The notes below the pieces were generated by a model that ran no database searches, was not told where the DNA came from, and saw only the letters and a program-made list of their open reading frames with translations. 64,000 nucleotides of DNA from contig JAUIBP010000006.1 in assembly GCA_030427735.1 (NCBI GenBank), forward strand, positions 62,001 through 126,000. Direction: 5' to 3'. This stretch comes from Bacteroidia bacterium. GTDB taxonomy: Bacteria > Bacteroidota > Bacteroidia > Flavobacteriales > Flavobacteriaceae. This document shows, in pieces, positions 1-8,462 of this stretch (the stretch's first letter is position 1; each line of letters opens with the position of its first letter). A program made the translations under genes and the position numbers.

Positions 1-2
1 AT

Positions 3-932
3 TTACACTTCAACTCTGCAGCATTAGTAGATGCTGCAAAAGGGTACGAAGCACAATTACAAAATGGCGCAAAAATGTTGGTGTCTTTGGCAGGAGCCAT
101 GAGTACAGCCGAGTTAGGAAAGATTTTTGCAGAAATGATTCGCCAAGACAAAGTTCAAATTATCTCTTGTACAGGTGCCAATCTGGAAGAAGATATTATG
201 AATTTAGTGGCACATTCGCATTACAAACGCGTACCTAATTATCGCGATTTAACACCGCAAGAAGAATGGGATTTGCTAGAGCAAGGACTTAATCGTGTAA
301 CAGATACTTGTATTCCAGAGGAAGAAGCTTTTAGACGTTTACAACAGCATATTTTTAAAATTTGGAAAGATGCCGACGATAAGGGCGAGCGTTATTTACC
401 TCACGAATTTATGTACAAAATGTTGCTGTCTGGTGTTTTAGAAGAATATTACGAGATCGACTTAAAAGACTCTTGGATGTATGCCGCAGCCGAGAAAAAT
501 TTACCTATCGTTTGCCCAGGTTGGGAAGACAGTACCATGGGGAACATTTTTGCAAGCTATGTTTTAAAAGGCGAGTTAAAAGCAACTACCATGAAATCGG
601 GTATCGAGTACATGACTTTCTTAGCCGATTGGTATACAGAAAATTCTGAAAACGGAATTGGATTCTTTCAAATAGGCGGTGGTATTGCTGGCGATTTCCC
701 AATTTGTGTCGTGCCAATGTTGTATCAAGATATGGAGCGTACAGATACACCATTTTGGAGCTATTTTTGTCAGATTTCAGATTCTACAACCAGCTATGGG
801 TCTTATTCTGGTGCAGTACCAAACGAAAAAATTACTTGGGGTAAATTAGATATAGACACCCCAAAATACATTATAGAAAGCGATGCTACCATAGTGGCAC
901 CTTTAATTTTTGCTTACTTATTAGACATGTAA
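3..932 (+). CDS. Deoxyhypusine synthase family protein (5' end outside window)
   Basis: The reading frame is open to the left edge of the window (first full codon at base 3, reading LHFNSAALVDAAKGYEAQ), so the start lies upstream and about 308 residues are visible. The sequence matches the deoxyhypusine synthase fold: an NAD-binding SCTGANLEED segment, a GGGIAGDFP segment, and near the C-terminus an ITWGKLD motif that aligns with the WGK of eukaryotic deoxyhypusine synthase, whose lysine forms the imine with the aminobutyl group. Bacteria lack the eIF5A substrate. Bacterial members are therefore thought to transfer the aminobutyl group to other acceptors (homospermidine-synthase-like polyamine chemistry); this is family knowledge, not shown here. 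Two small genes follow closely and may share its transcript. Family assignment is firm, substrate unknown. Confidence 0.9.
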   Translation, partial: LHFNSAALVDAAKGYEAQLQNGAKMLVSLAGAMSTAELGKIFAEMIRQDKVQIISCTGANLEEDIMNLVAHSHYKRVPNYRDLTPQEEWDLLEQGLNRVTDTCIPEEEAFRRLQQHIFKIWKDADDKGERYLPHEFMYKMLLSGVLEEYYEIDLKDSWMYAAAEKNLPIVCPGWEDSTMGNIFASYVLKGELKATTMKSGIEYMTFLADWYTENSENGIGFFQIGGGIAGDFPICVVPMLYQDMERTDTPFWSYFCQISDSTTSYGSYSGAVPNEKITWGKLDIDTPKYIIESDATIVAPLIFAYLLDM

Positions 933-948
933 CCCCAGTTTAAAAAAT

Positions 949-1254
949 ATGAAAAGAATAATTGTAGACTACCAAAAGTTAAACGAAGATATTTTAGATC
1001 TTTTAGTAGACAAATTTCCAGATGGTTATGACGATTCAGACATCATATCCTTCAGAAATGCAAAAAACGAAATTGTTGAAGCCGTAGAAGTGCGTACCGA
1101 AGACACTATTTATTTAGTAAAAGTAGGCGTACGTTTAGCTCAAGCTATGGAAAACTATATCGAAGACGACGACGATGTAAGTCCAGACGACGATTCGAGC
1201 GTAGATTTTGATGAAGTGAAATCCGACGACGGTGATGACGACGATAATGATTAA
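949..1254 (+). CDS. Small conserved-looking protein with an acidic tail, function unknown
   Basis: A 101-residue protein beginning MKRIIVDYQK, 16 bases after the deoxyhypusine-synthase-like gene. The first 70 residues look like a compact alpha/beta domain. From about residue 72 the chain is almost entirely Asp, Glu and Ser, including runs such as EDDDD and DDGDDDD, so the tail is probably disordered and strongly negative. There is no signal peptide or membrane segment. The tight spacing suggests co-transcription with the upstream gene and the next small gene. I recognise no enzyme motif. Confidence 0.75.
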   Translation: MKRIIVDYQKLNEDILDLLVDKFPDGYDDSDIISFRNAKNEIVEAVEVRTEDTIYLVKVGVRLAQAMENYIEDDDDVSPDDDSSVDFDEVKSDDGDDDDND

Positions 1255-1266
1255 AATAAATTAATA

Positions 1267-1500
1267 ATGAAAGTTGCTGTTTTTCAATCTTACAAAAACG
1301 GTTTGTATACGTTTATGTTTGAAAATGGCGAGGATATGATTTTTGATGATATTCATCCTCGCGCTTTAAAACAATTCGATTTAAAGAACGATAAAAGTTT
1401 TATCGACCAAACCTTTAAAATTACTTTCGTAGAAGTGCCAGAAGGCAAAGACGACGATGTAATTTACCGAATTGAAAGTTTAAAATTGGTAGACGCCTAG
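1267..1500 (+). CDS. Small soluble protein, function unknown
   Basis: A 77-residue cytosolic protein starting MKVAVFQSYKNG, 12 bases after the acidic-tail protein and closed by a hairpin at 1546-1576. It is rich in Phe, Asp and Lys, with alternating hydrophobic residues suggesting a small beta-rich fold. It carries no signal peptide, Cys pair or recognisable catalytic motif. Position makes it the last gene of the deoxyhypusine-synthase-like operon. Confidence 0.7.
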   Translation: MKVAVFQSYKNGLYTFMFENGEDMIFDDIHPRALKQFDLKNDKSFIDQTFKITFVEVPEGKDDDVIYRIESLKLVDA

Positions 1501-1545
1501 AGTAACCAACACTTAGCTGTTTGTGCTAATAATTACAACCTTAAA

Positions 1546-1576
1546 TTGGGCAAGTACCTACAAAGTATTTGCCCAA
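1546..1576 (+). terminator. Stem-loop, probable terminator
   Basis: The arm TTGGGCAAGTAC (1546-1557) pairs over 12 bp with GTATTTGCCCAA (1565-1576), with one G-T wobble and a 7-base loop. A short, interrupted T-rich stretch follows. It lies between the end of the 77-aa gene and the RMD1-like gene, so it probably ends the first operon. Confidence 0.6.
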
Positions 1577-1629
1577 ATATTATGGTTTTCTTTCCTAGAT
1601 TACACATAAAAACTATACATTTTTGAATC

Positions 1630-2409
1630 ATGTTTTCTGTTGTTGCGTATCAAGTAGCAAGTACCATTCAAATTAAAGAATGTAAAGCCCAGTTTCATTG
1701 GCAATTGTTGTTTTCGGATAGCGACGAGCTGTTTTATCAAGTTCAGCCCAATGCTTATATGTATATTTTTCAGTATGGCATTGTGAGTTTTTTCAATACA
1801 CCATCAAAAGACATCGAAAAGTATTTAAAGCAACTCCTGCCGTTTTGTAAAAATTATAATACAGAACGCATTTCTGAAGATATTCAAGTAGTTGTGCAAC
1901 CCGAACAATTAAAGGTAGAATTCCAACGGATTATTTTGCCCGAATTAGATGCAGAGATGATTCGTTTAATCATGCTTAATGCTTCGCAATCTGTGGCGTT
2001 GGATATGTATTCTGAACTGTCTGAAGCTTTGTTGTTAGACACGCATAAGCATACCCAATATTTAGAGCAGAATGGTAAATTAGATATTTCTGGCCATAAG
2101 CTAAAACGGTTTATAGGTAAAACATTGAATATTAAAAATAAGATTGCCGAGAACTTATATATTTTCGATTCGCCAGATAGTACGTGGGAGAGCGAACAAC
2201 TTAACCGTTTAAATTTAGGCTTAAAACAAACATTCGATTTAAAAGACCGATACAGGCTTATTCACGATAGGATTGCCATTATTAAAGAAAATCTAGAGCT
2301 GTTTAAAGATATTATGGACCACAACGAAAGCAGCAAGTTAGAGTGGATTATAATTATATTAATTCTGGTTGAGGTGGTCGATATGTTTATTGCTAAATTG
2401 TTTTTTTAG
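1630..2409 (+). CDS. RMD1/YagE (DUF155) family membrane-anchored protein
   Basis: A 259-residue protein with the layout of the RMD1/DUF155 family: an N-terminal beta-rich half containing YMYIFQYGIVSFFN, a helical middle (RLIMLNASQSVALDMYSELSE), and one C-terminal membrane segment at about residues 239-256 (WIIIILILVEVVDMFIAKLFF) that would leave the protein tail-anchored. Yeast members act at mitochondrial or meiotic membranes; no bacterial function is established. It is a single gene, bounded by a hairpin upstream and a bidirectional terminator downstream. Confidence 0.8.
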   Translation: MFSVVAYQVASTIQIKECKAQFHWQLLFSDSDELFYQVQPNAYMYIFQYGIVSFFNTPSKDIEKYLKQLLPFCKNYNTERISEDIQVVVQPEQLKVEFQRIILPELDAEMIRLIMLNASQSVALDMYSELSEALLLDTHKHTQYLEQNGKLDISGHKLKRFIGKTLNIKNKIAENLYIFDSPDSTWESEQLNRLNLGLKQTFDLKDRYRLIHDRIAIIKENLELFKDIMDHNESSKLEWIIIILILVEVVDMFIAKLFF

Positions 2410-2423
2410 CATCGGATAATTGT

Positions 2424-2477
2424 AAAAAAAAAAAATCGGCTGTCTAAAACTTAATTTTAGACAGCCGATTTTTTTTG
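2424..2477. terminator. Bidirectional intrinsic terminator
   Basis: A long perfect stem (AAATCGGCTGTCTAAAA on the left, its complement from 2455) encloses a 5-base loop and is flanked by an A-run on the left and a T-run on the right. It can therefore stop transcription both from the RMD1-like gene (plus) and from the glycosyltransferase gene (minus), which converge here. Confidence 0.92.
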
Positions 2478-2489
2478 TCTTGTTTGGTT

Positions 2490-3980
2490 TTAGGCTTTAG
2501 ATGTTAACGATTTAAAAAATACATAACCAAATCCTAAAAAGAGCATCAGGTGAAATGGGAATAGTCCGAAATCGCCGCCTTGGTCGCCAACCACAAAAGC
2601 ACTGTACATGCCAAAGGCAAAGTAAAGCGTTAAAATGCCTTCAAAAATAACGTGAATAGATACGTTTTTCTTTAAATATTTATTGCCTTTCCAGCTGTCT
2701 TTAATCGAATTGATATTGAATTTAGGCGTGCGAACAAATTCGCTGCGTTTACCAATATGCCCTTCTAATACAGCTATCGAGTTGTGTAGCGAAAAGCCCA
2801 TAGCAACTGTAAAGAAGGTAAAAAACATACCAATGTACCGTATAAAATTCTTGATGCCGCTGCCGTAAATATTTTTAAACATAAACCAGTAACAGATAAA
2901 GAAAATAACACTGCTTACCACAAAAAAGCTCATTACATAAAAATAAGGTTTTAAGTGAGCATATTCGTTTTTAATGTAAAGCATAGGTATACTAAGTACA
3001 GCTACAATAAATACGTTTAAAAACATGGTGCTGTTTAATAGGTGAAGCACACCATGAAGTTTGGTTTTGCCAGAAATATTATCAGATTTAAGAACACGCC
3101 AAAGCATTTTTCTGAAATTTTCTGCGCCTCCTTTATTCCATCTAAATTGTTGTGAGCGTGCGGCACTAATTACTACAGGAAGTTCGGCAGGCGTTTCTAC
3201 ATCTTCTAAATATTTAAATTTCCAATTCTTTAATTGGGCGCGGTAGCTTAAATCTAAATCTTCTGTAAGGGTGTCGCCTTCCCAGTTTCCGGCATCTAAA
3301 ATGCAGGTTTTACGCCAAACACCAGCTGTGCCGTTAAAGTTAATAAAGTGCCCTTTACTGTTACGCCCCACCTGTTCTAACGTAAAATGTGCATCTAGAG
3401 CAAAGGCTTGAATTCTGGTGAGTAAGGAATATTCGCGGTTTAAATGTCCCCAGCGGGTTTGTACTACACCAATATCTTCGTTTTCGAAATAGGGTAAGGT
3501 TTGTAATAACCAATCGGATTTAGGAAGAAAATCGGCATCGAAAATAGCAATAAACTCACCTTTAGCAATTTTTAAACCAGCTTTTAGTGCGCCTGCTTTA
3601 AATCCGCTACGATCGGTTCTAGTTATATGCGTAATGTCTAAGCCAGATGCTTTTAAACGATCAATATGTTGGCGTGTAGAGCTAACGGTTTCGTCTGTAG
3701 AATCGTCTAGAACCTGTATTTCAAGTTTATGCTTTGGGTAATTGATATTCGCAATATTATCTAACAACCTATCCATAACATACATTTCGTTATACACGGG
3801 AAGTTGTATGGTAACTATTGGTAAATTGCTTGTGTTGTTAACATCAAGTGGTGGTAACTGATCGTCTTTTTTTTGAGCAGAAAGGTAATTAAGTAATAAG
3901 TTAAGCTGCGCTAGGGCATACATAAAAATTAATGCCAAAGCAGTAGAGTAAATAGCAATTATAATAATTTCTATTATCAT
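2490..3980 (-). CDS. Membrane family 2 glycosyltransferase, CslA/cellulose-synthase-like
   Basis: A 496-residue processive-type glycosyltransferase. There is an N-terminal membrane segment (residues 3-33), then a GT-A catalytic domain with LDDST at about 91-95, the DxD-type FDADF at 147-151, TEDLD at 239-243 and the QxxRW-type QQFRW at 277-281, then several C-terminal membrane helices (about 310-490). This motif set is that of cellulose synthase, glucomannan mannosyltransferase (CslA) and bacterial relatives that polymerise a beta-glycan while exporting it. No polysaccharide partner genes flank it, so donor and product are unknown. A good TTG-N17-TATATTTG promoter precedes it. Confidence 0.9.
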   Translation of the reverse strand: MIIEIIIIAIYSTALALIFMYALAQLNLLLNYLSAQKKDDQLPPLDVNNTSNLPIVTIQLPVYNEMYVMDRLLDNIANINYPKHKLEIQVLDDSTDETVSSTRQHIDRLKASGLDITHITRTDRSGFKAGALKAGLKIAKGEFIAIFDADFLPKSDWLLQTLPYFENEDIGVVQTRWGHLNREYSLLTRIQAFALDAHFTLEQVGRNSKGHFINFNGTAGVWRKTCILDAGNWEGDTLTEDLDLSYRAQLKNWKFKYLEDVETPAELPVVISAARSQQFRWNKGGAENFRKMLWRVLKSDNISGKTKLHGVLHLLNSTMFLNVFIVAVLSIPMLYIKNEYAHLKPYFYVMSFFVVSSVIFFICYWFMFKNIYGSGIKNFIRYIGMFFTFFTVAMGFSLHNSIAVLEGHIGKRSEFVRTPKFNINSIKDSWKGNKYLKKNVSIHVIFEGILTLYFAFGMYSAFVVGDQGGDFGLFPFHLMLFLGFGYVFFKSLTSKA

Positions 3981-4404
3981 GATTATGAACTATTTTTAGT
4001 AAATATCGAGTGTTTTTTTTATGCGGCAAATATAGTATCTTTTAATATTCGCAATACGTTTTGTATTATTTATTTACACTTAGATTATTTATGTCTTTTT
4101 TGACGGGAAAAATAGTATCAGTTCCAGTGTCAGTAGTTGTTGCAGCGTGTTTTGTGTTTTGTTTTACAATGTAAAATTACTAAGAAGATAAATTTTTAAT
4201 TCATTGGTCTCAGTCGTTAGTCGAAACTATGCACTTTTGCTGCAAGACTTTTCAGTCTCTATAAATATTTTTACGCCACGAATGGCACGACTATTTGACA
4301 TAGTTTTTATGAAAACATTCGTGTATTTGTGGCTAAAATGAACACAAATAATCGGACTTCCAGCCTATAGTGATTTAGTCTATTGAATCTGTATTTGTTT
4401 TTGG
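3981..4404. other. Intergenic region, 424 bp, without a gene
   Basis: The first 80 bases hold the promoter and leader of the glycosyltransferase gene. The rest shows no credible reading frame. One small inverted repeat is visible: CACGAATG at 4277-4284 and CATTCGTG at 4316-4323. I see no RNA gene and no insertion sequence ends. Confidence 0.7.
4027..4054 (-). promoter_or_regulatory. Bacteroidota-type promoter of the glycosyltransferase gene
   Basis: On the minus strand a TTG (4054-4052) is followed after 17 bases by TATATTTG (4034-4027), matching the TTG / TAnnTTTG elements used by the primary sigma factor of Bacteroidota. Transcription would begin near 4020, giving a leader of about 40 bases before the start codon at 3980. 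Confidence 0.7.
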
Positions 4405-5934
4405 TTATTCTATGTCTAAACTTTTAAAATCTTTTATGGCTTGGTTGGGCTCTATAATGTTATAGCCTTTCCAGAATTCGGAGTCGTAAGCAGGCAGATA
4501 GGTAGGGTTTACTTGAGCTTCTTCTTTAAAATCTTCAAATGTGTTTGGGTTTATAGTTTCAGTTTCAAAAACAACCATCTCTTTTTTAGAGCGGTTAGAA
4601 ATCTGGAAATTAATATCTGCCGAGACTTCATTTTGTTTTCTTCGGCCTTTAACGTGCTTGTTTTTTTCAATAATTTTAAGTGGTCTATCTACGCCCGCTT
4701 TTTGTGCGCTTTCTATTTCGGCATATTTTAAACTATAGGTGTTGTTGGAGTTTTTCGCGTACAGTAAGGTGCCTTTTTTTAAAAATACATTAAGCGAAAT
4801 GCCTAAAAGTTTAAACGTTTTTATGGGGTTTACATTGGTGTATTCTAAACGGATCACAGCAAAGTCGTCGGTGTTTACATACAAAACGCCTTTGTAATCT
4901 TCGCCGCGTTTGGGTTCGAACGCTATTTTATACACATATTGGTCGTTAATATGTGTATAATTTAAAAGTTGAAACTGATAGCGGTTGGCTTTGTGAATTA
5001 TGTTTACATCGGAATCTTCCGATAAAAAATTATGCTTATCTATATTGCTGATGGTTTGTTTGCGATATTTTAAGAAGTTCTTTTTTTTGTCTTCTTCTAA
5101 TTGTTTTTGTTGTGCTAGATATGCGTCGGTTTTTTTTGTTGCATCATCGGCAAAAATTGTGGAATCCATATCTTCTTTGGTGCCAAATATTCCCGATTTT
5201 ATTTTAAAGTACGAATCGCGTTTGATACGTTTTTTAATGATGGAATTAAATTTTTCTTCGTAAGCATTTGCAGTAATTTCGTTGTCTTTATCGTAAAGAT
5301 GCGAAGCTTTAATAATGTCTAATTTGGTGTCGATATCTTCTGGTTCTGCACTGTTGTTTTTATATAGTGTGCCCAGTATTTCGGTAAAGTTATCGGAATT
5401 GTTTGGGAGATCGTTTAATAAGCTGTCTGTAAATTGTTGATTGAATTCAGGTATAGTTGAAGTTTTAATAGTAACCTCTTTTTTAATTAACGAAGTATAA
5501 TACGATTCTCTAAAAAATAAAGTACTTTTGGTGTAATTTGTTGTGTAATTTTTTTCTAGTTGTTCCTTTACTTTATCTATAATTTCTTCAACAGTATAGT
5601 TTTTGTTAAATAGCATTACTTCGTTTAAAGCAATGGATTTTGTTGCGAGCACGACTAAAGAATCTGTGAATTGTAAAGCAGCAATAGTTTTTGGTTCGTA
5701 GCCTAGACAGCTAAAGAATAGCGAATCGCTTTGGGTTGGTGTTGTTTTTAAATGCAGCTGAAAATCGCCATTTTCGTTACTAATAACTCCAGAAATGTTG
5801 TTGTACGATACCGTGGCGAAAGGTATTGGACTTTGGGTTGTAGAGTCTATAATTTTAGCTTGTAAAAGTGTCTGGCATTGGTGGGTAAGTGGTGTAAAAA
5901 GGCAAAGGCAGACAATGGCAAAGTTGATTTTCAT
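4405..5934 (-). CDS. Secreted CarboxypepD_reg-like domain protein
   Basis: A 509-residue exported protein. Residues 1-20 form a signal peptide ending near HQCQ. Residues 22-100 (ATVSYNNISGVISNENGDFQL...) are the carboxypeptidase-regulatory-like beta-sandwich (CarboxypepD_reg-like) that also begins many TonB-dependent receptors. Here no plug or barrel follows; the remaining 400 residues are hydrophilic and mixed alpha/beta. Such proteins are common in Bacteroidota and are presumed to be periplasmic or surface-attached. No catalytic residues are recognised. Confidence 0.8.
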   Translation of the reverse strand: MKINFAIVCLCLFTPLTHQCQTLLQAKIIDSTTQSPIPFATVSYNNISGVISNENGDFQLHLKTTPTQSDSLFFSCLGYEPKTIAALQFTDSLVVLATKSIALNEVMLFNKNYTVEEIIDKVKEQLEKNYTTNYTKSTLFFRESYYTSLIKKEVTIKTSTIPEFNQQFTDSLLNDLPNNSDNFTEILGTLYKNNSAEPEDIDTKLDIIKASHLYDKDNEITANAYEEKFNSIIKKRIKRDSYFKIKSGIFGTKEDMDSTIFADDATKKTDAYLAQQKQLEEDKKKNFLKYRKQTISNIDKHNFLSEDSDVNIIHKANRYQFQLLNYTHINDQYVYKIAFEPKRGEDYKGVLYVNTDDFAVIRLEYTNVNPIKTFKLLGISLNVFLKKGTLLYAKNSNNTYSLKYAEIESAQKAGVDRPLKIIEKNKHVKGRRKQNEVSADINFQISNRSKKEMVVFETETINPNTFEDFKEEAQVNPTYLPAYDSEFWKGYNIIEPNQAIKDFKSLDIE

Positions 5935-6072
5935 AGTGCTTGTTTTACGTGAAAGTAAAATATTACACTAAACTATGCTTACACTTTAAAATTTAATTAA
6001 CTAAAAGCTAGATGATAAACTCACAGCAAATTGGCAAACAAGTTGCTATGAGTTTAAATAGTTGTACTAATT

Positions 6073-6885
6073 TTAAAGTGATTTAATCAGGGCTTTAAAT
6101 AAGGTAATCATTTGTGGTTCGGCTTGAGCGGCCATATTTATAATTTCCGAAATGTTTACAGGATGTAAATTGTCGGGATCGCCTTGGTCTGTTATTACCG
6201 AAACTGCTGCCGCTTTTAAGTTAAGGTGGTTGGCTACAATAATTTCAGGAACTGTACTCATGCCCACGGCATCGGCACCTAATATTTTAAGCATGCGGTA
6301 TTCTGCTCTGGTTTCTAACTGTGGGCCTACCATGCTGGCATAAACGCCTTCGTGTAAGGTAATGTTTTGTGCTTTGGCAATTGCCTTAAATTTACTGTTA
6401 ATCTCCGGGTTATAAGGTGCGCTCATGTCTGTAAAACGCTCCCCTAATTTAGAAACTCCTTTAAAGGCTAAAGGCGATCCACCTTGCAGGTTTATATGGT
6501 CGTCTATAAGCATAAGTTCTCCTGGTTTAAAATCTAAATTTACAGCGCCAGATGCATTAGAAACCAGTAAAGTGTGTATGCCCAGTTTTTCCATAATGCG
6601 TACGGGATAAGTAATGTCTTGCAGCGTATAACCTTCATATAAATGAAAACGCCCTTGCATCACAATTACTTTTTTGCCTTCTAACTCACCATAAATTAAT
6701 TTGCCTTTATGAAACTCGACAGTTGCGGTTGGGAAATACGGAATGTGGTTGTAGCTTACTTCGTGTAAAATAGTTACCTCGTCTAACAGTTTACCCAAAC
6801 CAGTACCTAAAATAATACCTATTTCTGGAGTGTCGAAACCTTTGTTTAATAAGTATTCTGTTGTTTCATTTATATATTTAATCAT
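6073..6885 (-). CDS. punA: Purine nucleoside phosphorylase, trimeric type I
   Basis: A 270-residue enzyme of normal length for trimeric PNP, which cleaves purine nucleosides with phosphate to free base and ribose 1-phosphate. Visible family motifs are ILGTGLGKL near the N-terminus (phosphate loop), GRFHLYEGY, LLVSNASGAVN, GPQLETRAEYR and VGMSTVPEIIVA; a VITDQGDPD segment lies where the base-contacting residue sits. Single-gene unit between an exported protein and the antiporter. Symbol given by family similarity. Confidence 0.93.
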   Translation of the reverse strand: MIKYINETTEYLLNKGFDTPEIGIILGTGLGKLLDEVTILHEVSYNHIPYFPTATVEFHKGKLIYGELEGKKVIVMQGRFHLYEGYTLQDITYPVRIMEKLGIHTLLVSNASGAVNLDFKPGELMLIDDHINLQGGSPLAFKGVSKLGERFTDMSAPYNPEINSKFKAIAKAQNITLHEGVYASMVGPQLETRAEYRMLKILGADAVGMSTVPEIIVANHLNLKAAAVSVITDQGDPDNLHPVNISEIINMAAQAEPQMITLFKALIKSL

Positions 6886-7127
6886 AATTATTGTCTAAAA
6901 ATTACTTCCCGATGGGAATCATCAGTTCAAAAATATCGATATCATTTAACTCTTCCATACGAAATTACGCATAAATTCAATTTATTTTAATAATAGCGTT
7001 TGTGTATGCATGCCCGCAAGCACTATCCGTGTTAAAAGCCATCCTTTTTTAAGCATGAGTTTTTGAAGTGTTAACTCTGTTCGAAAATGAATTACCTGTA
7101 AAATTTATTGGTGTTACTTGTTTTTAG

Positions 7128-7139
7128 ACTTGTACAAGT
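7128..7139. promoter_or_regulatory. 12-bp perfect palindrome upstream of the antiporter gene
   Basis: ACTTGTACAAGT reads the same on both strands and ends 33 bases before the antiporter start. It could be a dimeric regulator site, but a single copy in a 280-bp intergenic region could also be chance. Confidence 0.25.
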
Positions 7140-7172
7140 GCGTATTAATGGCGTACTTTAAGTAATAAATTG

Positions 7173-8420
7173 ATGTCTATGGATTATTTTACCATTATAA
7201 CTACGTTGGTACTTATGGCTGCGGCCTTTGGCTATATAAATGTGCGGTTTTTAAAATTGCCCAATACCATTGGTTTGATGCTGATTACCTTAGTGTTTAC
7301 CTTGGTGGTTTTGGCTTTAGCTACCGTAGATAAAACTTTGTTGTTGGCAGAGCGGGAGCTGATAACGCAAATCGATTTCGAAACTGTTCTGTTAGATGTT
7401 ATGCTAAGTTTTATGCTGTTTGCAGGAGCCTTGCATACCAATTTCGAACAGCTCAAAATTCAGCGTTGGCCGGTTCTAGTATTTGCTACGGTAGGGACTT
7501 TGGTTTCTACCTTTTTAATTGGTGCATTGGTGTTTGGTGTGCTCTATGTTTTAGGCTTGAATATCGATTTTATTTATTGTTTATTATTCGGAGCTTTAAT
7601 TTCACCTACCGACCCCATAGCGGTTTTGGGTATTTTGAAGAAAGTAGGGGTTCCAAAAGATTTGGAAGCCAAAATAGTGGGCGAATCGTTATTTAACGAC
7701 GGAGTAGGTGTGGTTGTTTTTTTAACAATTTATCAGGTAGCTCAAGCTTCGGGAGGCGATGGTGTAAATGCTTTAGGGATTTTAGAACTTTTTGGTCGCG
7801 AAGTGTTAGGTGGGGTGTTGTTAGGTTTATTGCTTGGCTATGGCACGTATAGATTGATGAAATCGATAGACGATTACGATATTGAAGTGATAATTACTTT
7901 AGCCGCAGTTATGACAGGTACTGTTATTGCCCAAAAATTACATTTGTCTGCGCCTTTAGCTATGGTAACCACAGGATTAGTGGTGGGGAATGATACTGTT
8001 CGCGGTAGTGCCATGTCTGAAATTACCGAAAACTATGTCGATAAATTTTGGGAACTTGTAGATATTCTGCTCAATACTATTTTGTTTGTGCTTATAGGTA
8101 TGGAAATGCTGGTGCTTGAATTTAGGTGGGATTATGTAGCTGCCGGATTAATCGCTATACTCGTTGCCCTGGTTAGCCGGTTTTTATCGTTATATGTACC
8201 TATTAATGCATTCGAAAAACGCTTGGATTTTAGACCAAAAACCAATATGATTATGACTTGGGGCGGGTTACGTGGCGGCATTTCTATAGCGTTGGCTTTA
8301 AGTTTGACCCATAGCATGCATCGCGAATTGTTTTTGGTGATGACCTATATTATTGTTGTGTTTTCTATATTGATACAAGGGCTAACTGTGGGAGGATTGG
8401 TGAAAAAACTGATTAAGTAA
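7173..8420 (+). CDS. Sodium/proton antiporter, CPA1 (NhaP) family
   Basis: A 415-residue inner-membrane antiporter with 11-12 hydrophobic segments. Diagnostic CPA1 motifs are LISPTDPIAV (the unwound helix with ion-binding Asp) and GESLFNDGVGVVVF (the ND pair of the ion site). A GGLRGGISIALALS segment lies near the C-terminus. It probably exchanges Na+ for H+ in pH and salt homeostasis, as expected of a marine bacterium. A TTG lies directly before this ATG and another ATG two codons after it; I chose the first ATG. Confidence 0.93.
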   Translation: MSMDYFTIITTLVLMAAAFGYINVRFLKLPNTIGLMLITLVFTLVVLALATVDKTLLLAERELITQIDFETVLLDVMLSFMLFAGALHTNFEQLKIQRWPVLVFATVGTLVSTFLIGALVFGVLYVLGLNIDFIYCLLFGALISPTDPIAVLGILKKVGVPKDLEAKIVGESLFNDGVGVVVFLTIYQVAQASGGDGVNALGILELFGREVLGGVLLGLLLGYGTYRLMKSIDDYDIEVIITLAAVMTGTVIAQKLHLSAPLAMVTTGLVVGNDTVRGSAMSEITENYVDKFWELVDILLNTILFVLIGMEMLVLEFRWDYVAAGLIAILVALVSRFLSLYVPINAFEKRLDFRPKTNMIMTWGGLRGGISIALALSLTHSMHRELFLVMTYIIVVFSILIQGLTVGGLVKKLIK

Positions 8421-8462
8421 CTTAAGTTTTTTTATAGATTGAAGTCGTCTGAAGGCACTAAA

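Noticed and set aside
6928-6935. TATTTTTG on the minus strand as promoter of the PNP gene
   Set aside because: It fits TAnnTTTG, but no TTG lies at a suitable distance and such T-rich matches are expected by chance.
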